From positions 1 through 12,718 of the forward strand of contig QJNS01000558.1 in assembly GCA_004154925.1 (NCBI GenBank): 12,718 nucleotides of DNA. The letters are read 5' to 3'. The notes below the pieces were generated by a model, which saw nothing but the letters and a program-made list of their open reading frames with translations, searched no databases and was not told the origin of the DNA. Every line of letters starts with the position of its first letter. Position 1 is the first letter of the stretch. The translations under genes were made by a program, and so were the position numbers. The DNA is from Monosporascus cannonballus. Lineage: Eukaryota; Ascomycota; Sordariomycetes; Xylariales. Below are positions 6,999-12,718 of the stretch, in pieces.

Positions 6999-8640
6999 TT
7001 ATAATATAACACCAAAAACTAAACCACCTAAACTTACGCACCTTCAAAAAAATAGTGCAAACAATCACCGCAGCGAAAATCTATTTACTCTTAACGATTT
7101 AATATTAAAATTATTAAGTTGTTAAAACGCGAAAAAAAACATTATAACGCTAATCGGCTAAAAAACAAACTATTTAGTACGATATACGTTAATCTCTTCG
7201 AATTTAGCGACGTTTTCGACGGGCGCACGAAAACGCTAATTATCACTTATCCAATTATTAAGGGTAAAATCAACTACACCTTAAAATAGAAAAAATATAT
7301 CCTTACCGCTCTAATAAACGTAATAACCTTCGCTAAAAAACAGTTCTATATCAAAATTAAAATAATCATATCAAACGGCAAAACTTTCTTTGGAAATAAA
7401 TTCCGAAAATAACTACTTAATAGAAATACATCTCATAAGTCCTCGTCTCTATTGTTATGGCTGCACCATACCATCACGCCACCAGGGCAAAAGATCGGTG
7501 GAATGATCGCAATTGTGGCAATCATCCTAGTGCTTACAGCTGCATATATACTAGAGCTCTTACGGTGGACCAAGCCGTAACATCTATATATTAAAATATC
7601 TACAAACGTTTAAAAACGCTCCAAAAGCGTAATCATTACAAAAACGCGTTGTCTAATTATCAGCAATAATCTTTTTTCTAACCTATAATTGAAAACTATA
7701 AAAACGACCATATATATCACTAATCGCACATCTGTTTAAATCCTAAGCTAAAAAACCTCTCATTAAAATCTTTAACAAATAACTAGCTAAAAAGGATAAA
7801 ATATCTATCCCCGAGAAAAATATAAAAGCGAAAGTAGTAAATATTGTCCTTTTCGGATTAAAAACTTATACGCTTACGAAAACTGCTTGGCAAAAGCAAA
7901 ACGCCTAAAAAAAATAAACTCTAGGACGTATATCGGGCACCATTTAAGATACACAACTAAGAACATATATCAAATATAAATTCATTCGCAACAACGCGAT
8001 ATCACCGTCAGAGATGTCACCTTTAACGAAACGAAAAAATATTAGGGCGAACGAAAAAAATCCTCGCTTAAAATCGCGAAACTAAACGATCAAATCGACA
8101 GCATCCTTATTCCATCTACAGCAATAACTTTTCTAAAAACTTCAAAGGCTATCTTTAGCAATAATCACTTAAATATAAATATCACTAAAAAGAATATCGC
8201 GATAATGTAAAACTAATCTAAAAAAAATCATCTACGATATAATTATAATAACTATAAACTCTTTTCATTAAAAACTTTATAAAATATAAAAAAGATAAAA
8301 GTTAATAAAGCCCATAACTCGTATTCTAACGAAAATTCCTTTAATTCGGCAATTAATAACAACTACGAAAAAAACGTTTTAAATATTTCTAAAAAAACGA
8401 AAAGTTCGAAACGCGAAACTGCACAACCTTATCTGTCTATATCCAAAGCTACTTCAGCCTCTAAAAATCTAAATTATTAACAGCCCAACGCGCCACCGCC
8501 GAAAAACTCAAAATATATCACTAAGTCTCTCTTAATAACAGCAACGCCGTGCAAAGCTAAATTTTCTAAATCAATCAGCTATTCTTAGATCCGAAACAAA
8601 AAGCGGAAAAAGAGAAAGTTATCTTCGACTAATACTAATT
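6999..8640 (+). pseudogene. RIP-decayed Ty1/copia integrase region
   Basis: Despite many TAA/TAG, the copia order of motifs is readable on +. A GAG-pre-integrase-like block HQKLNHLNLRTFKKIV starts at about 7010, just after a TAA where Trp is expected. After a frame change, a frame with codons at positions divisible by three gives KKYILTAL (7290s), IISNGKTFFGNKF (7365-7403) resembling the second catalytic Asp block with Asp changed to Asn, then TKTRCLIISNNLF and ITNRTSV (about 7640-7740). Next come KRLKKINSRTYIGHHL (to 7946), YQI-stop-IHSQQ and RDVTFNE (8010-8030), the typical end of a copia integrase. The frame continues with few stops to about 8640 but no reverse transcriptase motif was found, so the element is truncated. 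Trp codons replaced by TAA or TAG fit RIP. Integrase would have inserted element cDNA; this copy is dead. Confidence 0.75.
7453..7582. mobile_element. 130-bp LTR-like mini-element, copy 2, inside the copia integrase
   Basis: It begins TGTTATGGC, ends GCCGTAACA, and is flanked by perfect TCTAT duplications (7448-7452 and 7583-7587). Deleting it with one duplication restores the copia frame: SHKSSS joins YIKIST, where copia integrases have a Ser-Ser-Pro-Tyr-Thr segment. It is homologous to 380-511. It contains GCATATATAC, which resembles the TATA region of LTR-A, and its ends resemble those of LTR-A (TGTTACGAC...GCCGTCACA). It is much less AT-rich than the DNA around it. Insert plus duplication is 135 bp, so the frame is kept in phase. 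Confidence 0.85.
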
Positions 8641-9189
8641 ACAAATTAACTAATTTATTATTTCTTTAATAATAGGCCATAAAATATTCGAAAATGTGTT
8701 TCTATTTTATGAGATAAGCGAGGGTGCAACGCTAACCACAAGACCAAAGATCAACAATTCCAAACCCCAATTGGGATTTGAGCACCCAAATCCACCTTAT
8801 AAAAGCGCATACAACAAACCTCCAGCTACATTACGCATTTATTGTTAAAATTTCGTATTTGTAATTAATAATTTATTAATACTAAAAATATAATTTGACT
8901 TATTAACTTATCCTTATCTTTTAATCTTTATATTATAATTAGATATCAGGTATTTACCATTAATTAACCGAAAAGACGATTGGTAAGTAATTTGATAAAG
9001 GCTTTTAGAAAAGTAATAAAATCCGTAATAACCCATACACCTTTAAGGCCACGTAATAAAACAATATAAAATAACGTTTTTAAAAGTCGTTTACGTTTTG
9101 GTATTATATAACGAAAGCGATTAAATTATGAACGGTTCTAGTTAACATAGAAATCCCCTTGCGCTTTGATAAGTATATCCGTTCTTAAG
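8641..9189. other. AT-rich stretch with a balanced island at about 8690-8840
   Basis: The outer parts are AT-rich and featureless. The island around 8690-8840 contains TTATAAAAG (8798-8806), an imperfect 20-bp palindrome centred on CAATTG (8761-8780) and the inverted pair GGATTTG / CAAATCC (about 8774-8793). A TATA box after short dyads resembles the LTR promoters of this window, so it may be a remnant of the 3' LTR of the copia relic or another small element. I found no ends or target duplication. Confidence 0.35.
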
Positions 9190-9191
9190 TA

Positions 9192-9473
9192 CTGAATTGG
9201 GGTGGGGAGAATTGGTCTTGATCAGTGCGGATAACCATTTTATGTCACGGTACGGAATGGGATTGTCGAAAATGAAGAACTCAATCCGATTGTATTGATG
9301 GTGTTGAACCTCGATAACTGAAGTGACAGAAAAACATGCTGAGTGGTGATTGTCGCGGATGATGCCTGGGAGTTGAACCCATGGCGAAAAAGAACTTCTT
9401 AATATACATGCGAAACTCGGGCTCTCTGATCAGCCGAACCTGATCATGGATGTAACACCCCGCCCCACTTCAG
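9192..9473 (+). mobile_element. TA-flanked MITE, right copy, uninterrupted (282 bp)
   Basis: The ends are CTGAATTGGGGTGGGG and CCCCGCCCCACTTCAG, imperfect terminal inverted repeats of 16 bp (two mismatches), flanked by TA at 9190-9191 and 9474-9475. It matches the left copy in inverted orientation across its full length and preserves the pre-insertion GTTCA site of LTR-A copy 1. It has no coding capacity. The TA duplication and small size suggest a Tc1/mariner- or pogo-mobilised MITE; I cannot name the family. Confidence 0.85.
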
Positions 9474-9555
9474 TACGATAAACTTTATAAAGCTTTTTTT
9501 TAAACCCGCGTTTTCATTCGTAAAACTTATTCAGCTTTAATTTCAACTAATTAAC

Positions 9556-9975
9556 TGTAACGAACCTGTTATACATCCACCTGGAGGTATGAGTAGTATC
9601 CGAAATGGGGTCTTGATTTGCAGGTAACAATAGGGCGAAGAATGATTCAGTAGTCTGTTCGTTAAAGAGATTTAAAAACTCTTCCCTCAATTAGAGAACG
9701 GTGCAGTTGCCTCTGAATTGAGAGCTTAGATTGATAGCTAAGGAGCGAAACTAAGTAGGTGCTATTTACATGAGAGACTGGTTCATTATATATCCCAACT
9801 CCTTGAAGTGAGTGTGTCGTGGATCTATGTGATCCATGTGATCTGATCAATCCATCAGATCACTTAGATCACATCAATCAGGCCAAGAACTTCCACCCGG
9901 CGTTCAGCCGTGAGAGGTCCGCGCTAGGCCTTAAAAGTTGGTTCCCTCGAGACAGGAACCCCTGTTCCCGTAACA
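9556..9975 (-). mobile_element. Solo LTR, family B (420 bp)
   Basis: Read on the minus strand it begins TGTTACGGGAACAGGGG and ends TTCGTTACA. TTAAC flanks both sides (9551-9555 and 9976-9980). A TATA box (GGGATATATAATG on minus, about 9785-9797) lies downstream of six GATC words in 9822-9870. Apart from the TGTTAC start and the architecture, the body does not match LTR-A, so it is a separate family. Minus orientation is inferred from the TATA box, the GATC array and the TGTTAC start. No internal retrotransposon region is next to it. Confidence 0.85.
9822..9870 (-). promoter_or_regulatory. GATC-word array in the LTR-B promoter
   Basis: GATC occurs at 9822, 9831, 9840, 9845, 9858 and 9867, several at 9-bp steps, mostly within TGATC or GATCAC contexts. 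It sits directly upstream of the TATA box in the LTR's own orientation, at the same place as the arrays in LTR-A. Confidence 0.5.
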
Positions 9976-9980
9976 TTAAC

Positions 9981-10481
9981 AGCAATTTGTATTTCGGTAA
10001 TATCTATTTCGAGCGAAACATTTTTAAGCTTTTTTGATATAGCAATATAATCTTTCTTTAGTTTCAGCTCGTTTTATGTTTTCGCCGACAAAAACAAGAA
10101 AAGTTCGGGTTTTTTTTTATAGTTTTGGAACAGAAATTTTCGATTTAATCCCTTCGAAAAAGAAATTTCAAGAAATTCCTTAAACCGTTTACAAAAGTTA
10201 TAAAACTTAAATAATTATTGGCGAAAATTGCCTAGTTCGTATATACTGTAAATTTTATTAGTTTATCCTTTAAATAGTTATCATTTAAACTTAATTTAAC
10301 AAATTGCGGATATGGAAAAACGGATAAGGATTTTATTTATAGCTTGGATTAAGACTTTACGACGCATACCGTGTACTGTTACGGGTATTTCCATATCTGC
10401 TCTAAGTAACATCTTCTTTAGCTAATTATTAAATGCAATACCTATTTGAATTTTTTTCGTCGGCCCGTTTACTAACATTTC
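9981..10481. other. AT-rich unidentified relic between LTR-B and LTR-A
   Basis: AT-rich with no intact gene. Read on the minus strand one frame is partly open (for example VHGMRRKVLIQAINKIL near 10330-10390), but I recognise no family. Confidence 0.35.
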
Positions 10482-10486
10482 TAGAA

Positions 10487-10878
10487 TGTGACGGCTAGGC
10501 GGTTTAACCAACTATTAAACCTTAGTCGTACGGGTTTATGTTGGCAGGAGTATCGTGGGACTCTGTAGCAAAGGAAGTAACTTAGTCACGTCTCTTAATA
10601 CCAAAAGTGCAGAAGTCGTATTGCAAACGATTGGTATTGATGAGTGTTGCAAGCTGAAGCTATCTAGACTATGGGGATAATGAGCGTATATATGCTTCTT
10701 CTTCTTGGCTTGATCACTTATGATCACGCAGCCGGTGGTGATCATGATCACTTGGAATCACCTTTGATCACTGATGATCACTGGCTTGGCAGTGATCACT
10801 TGTCGCGTGACCCGAGGGGTGGTCCGTGTGATCCTTGTCTAACCGTTTCTTGAGGCCGAAGCTTGTTGGGTCGTAACA
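10487..10878 (-). mobile_element. Solo LTR, family A, copy 2 (392 bp)
   Basis: On the minus strand it begins TGTTACGACCCAA and ends GCCGTCACA. TAGAA flanks both sides (10482-10486 and 10879-10883), a perfect 5-bp duplication. It matches LTR-A copy 1 closely from the TATA box (10687-10692) to its end, including the words CCAACTATTAAACC and GTACGGGTTTATGTTGGCAG on +. The upstream third is replaced by a different palindrome array. It is a solo LTR without internal sequence. Two short open frames crossing it (10536-10751 and 10671-10853) are spurious. Confidence 0.9.
10711..10798 (-). promoter_or_regulatory. LTR-A copy 2 U3 array of seven TGATCA palindromes
   Basis: TGATCA occurs at 10711, 10721, 10739, 10745, 10765, 10775 and 10793, most followed by C to give TGATCAC, with repeated 10-bp steps (10711/10721 and 10765/10775). 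It lies at the same place relative to the TATA box as the TGAGCA array of copy 1. Confidence 0.65.
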
Positions 10879-10883
10879 TAGAA

Positions 10884-12290
10884 AGACGGGTAAATTAAGG
10901 ACATAATTAGCCCATTCGAAAGCTTAGTACTTTTAATCTGGTGGTAACTTAACGGCTAAGACCCCTTCGACAGTATAATAATTTTTAAACGCTTCTGTAA
11001 CGAGAAAGATAGCGAACATAAAAAGTATTAGATTAACGACGAAAGGTTAACCAGGTAAATGTTTATATAAGATATAAGTTGACCTGTATTTAAAAAACTC
11101 ATTAACGGCAAAACAATATTTCTCCAAAATACATATTCAGCTCTACCTTTACAGTTTCTTATTATGCATTCCTCTTGCAAATTCTCGTTTCAAACTATAT
11201 CGCAATTCCAACTCGCCGTCTTTCTTAGCGATTGATATTTCCGTATCCTACGGCTATTAATTAAAGCTCTTAAACTTTACCGTAATACTAATCTTATATG
11301 GCAACCTTTTGTCTATTTCTTTTCGAATCGATCCTTCGTTAATTTCATCCAACCTGGTCGGCGTAAAAATATAGTATTTTAATTTAGTACTAATAAACAC
11401 CTGATACGTTTCGTAAATATACTTATGCCAGTTACTTTACTAAAGCTGCCTTTCTATATATACGTAGTTTTCGAAGGTAAAGTAAGTCTTTGGCTATCTG
11501 GTTGTAAATAAGTAAATTTTCTACTTTAAAGGATGTTAAATATACTATTTAATAATCAGTTTTACAAGTTATAATAATGTAATATTAGCGAGGAACTTAT
11601 ATTAGTAACGAAATCTTTAAAATTCTTTGAGGTTAGAGAGTTTAAATAATTTATGTTTTAACCGAATACAAATACCGTGAGTAATTCCAGATAATTTTAA
11701 TAGTAGCTATTCCGATGAAATTAAATACGCCTTTAATAAATTTACTAATACATTCGGCGAAATATTTCAAAGTTTTTAATTCGTATTACGTAACTTGGAA
11801 ATGTATCTTTTAGTACTTTAAAAATATAGTAGCCTAATTAGAAAGTAAAAGAAAGTTGTAAAAAACGATTTACTCGAACTATATTTCCATCTGGAAGCTA
11901 TATCTCTCTTAGTATAATTCAAGACCTCCCGTAAAACGGATTTGTCGTCGACGTCTTTGGCGTCATTATTAAAACCATTTTCCTCGGCATATTTCCTTCT
12001 GTCTTCTACTATCCTCTTCTTACCCATCTCCGATACGGTTACCACCTAAGCAGGTTAAATCGGATAATAGATAAAAAACTGAAAAAAAAAGTATGCATAT
12101 GGGTAAATCGGCTAAATAACGATGAGAACGGCGATACGTAATTTAGCTGGTTCAAACCGGGGATAATTGCTAAAAAAGGGAAGTTCGTAATTACCACGTA
12201 ACTAACGGGCATACTAAAAAGGTCCGAAACTAGACTTTGTAATTTTTCTGGGCGGATGCTCAAAATAGCTTGGCGGATCTTCATGGTTTA
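10884..12290. other. AT-rich RIP-like relic, family unknown
   Basis: The block is AT-rich with many stops. On the minus strand several stretches remain protein-like: about 11270-11440 (with FTPTRLDEINEGS), 11818-12045 (Lys/Glu/Asp-rich, beginning at a GTG, including KRDIASRWKYSSS) and 12039-12284 (starting MKIRQAILSIRPEKLQ). These overlap in different frames and lack a recognisable domain. They may be remains of one transposon or gene reading leftward and broken by mutations. I cannot assign a family. Confidence 0.4.
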
Positions 12291-12306
12291 TCAAGGGCCC
12301 CTTTTC

Positions 12307-12718
12307 TGTACCCAGGTGGCCGAAAATGGCCCTACGTCACAGCGAAGAGTTGGCATTGGCCTGCATAGCACTGCCTCGTTATCTAAACCAATTTTGATCA
12401 CCTCCCTGAGGTATCCAGAGCAATACCTGAGCAATTCCTGAGTAGCGCCTGAGGAAAAGTGATGATGGGTTAGGTAAGCGACTGGGGTTGGTGAGGGCAA
12501 CTTTCGGGAAACGTAACAGTTGTATTTACGTGTATATAAGGAGAGTTCGTTACTCTCACTTTTTAGCTAGGACCTTCTAGAGGTCAGGCAACCTCTTAAT
12601 ACACTTTTCTTCAGTTATATGCTTCTGTGTGTGATGTCAGGGTTTCATACGATGTTAGTCAGGTCATTACTGATAAATGGAAGCCTGTTGACTCTAAGCG
12701 GCTGTCGGATTCCCCAAA
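12307..12718 (+). mobile_element. LTR-like promoter region, family C, continuing past the window
   Basis: Composition returns to balanced at about 12290-12310. A TG at 12307 (TGTACCCAGG) is a possible LTR start, but this is not proven because the right end and any target duplication are outside the window. CCTGAG occurs at 12405, 12426, 12437 and 12448, and TGATCA at 12395, upstream of TATATAAG at 12533-12540. The segment 12517-12650 is homologous to the RIP-decayed copy at 4211-4342. The last 60 bases may be the start of an internal region, but no primer-binding site or Gag could be read. Confidence 0.5.

Noticed and set aside
7453..7582. Reading the GGMIAIV...YILELLRWTKP segment as part of the copia integrase core
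   Set aside because: It loosely recalls integrase motifs, but the true integrase sequence continues on both sides and joins exactly when this segment and one TCTAT are removed.
9662..10037. Frames at 9662-9850 (-) and 9819-10037 (+)
   Set aside because: Both lie in or across solo LTR-B and its array and carry no domain.
10711..10798. CRISPR-like or satellite array, from repeated TGATCA
   Set aside because: The repeats are 6-7 bp, unevenly spaced and confined to an LTR promoter; this is not a spacer-repeat structure.
10536..10853. Frames at 10536-10751 (-) and 10671-10853 (+)
   Set aside because: Both are within solo LTR-A copy 2. The His/Asp-rich peptide comes from the TGATCA array.
12256..12500. 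Frames at 12256-12441 (+) and 12291-12500 (-)
   Set aside because: They overlap the LTR-C promoter region and its CCTGAG array and show no domain.

Overview
The window looks like accessory DNA of a filamentous ascomycete. Three things suggest this: a gene with a short GTAAGT...CTGAC...AG intron, an F-box protein of the expanded fungal type, and long AT-rich blocks whose decayed reading frames carry TAA/TAG where Trp or Gln codons are expected. That last pattern is what repeat-induced point mutation (RIP) produces. The species cannot be named from the sequence.

Layout. Positions 1-700 are AT-rich and contain one 132-bp LTR-like mini-element (380-511). Positions 700-4200 are a balanced-composition gene island. 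It holds an orphan intron-containing gene on + (1573-2157, open back to 1504) and a convergent F-box gene on - (2265-3635), with palindromes in the F-box upstream region (4002-4060). Positions 4211-4342 are a decayed LTR-like fragment whose better copy lies at 12517-12650. Positions 4380-5697 are an AT-rich relic.

Positions 5700-9473 form a nested transposon complex. Two inverted copies of a TA-flanked MITE of about 282 bp (5700-6376 and 9192-9473) bracket a RIP-decayed Ty1/copia integrase relic on + (about 7000-8640). The left MITE is interrupted by a 389-bp solo LTR (LTR-A) with a perfect 5-bp target duplication. The right MITE is the uninterrupted version of the same site. The copia relic is itself interrupted, at an exactly reconstructable site, by a second 130-bp mini-element.

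Positions 9476-12300 are AT-rich with two more solo LTRs on the minus strand: LTR-B at 9556-9975 and a second LTR-A at 10487-10878, both with perfect 5-bp duplications. From about 12300 to the end the composition is balanced again. This part carries a further LTR-like promoter region (LTR-C) that probably continues past the window.

Main story. Short elements (130-420 bp) sit almost unmutated inside heavily mutated AT-rich DNA. The complete LTRs, and LTR-C, carry arrays of short palindrome-like words (TGATCA, CTGAGCA, GATC, CCTGAG) upstream of a TATA box. In LTR-A the array word differs completely between the two copies although the downstream half of the LTR is nearly identical. The host genes are few, and I see no metabolic cluster or operon.
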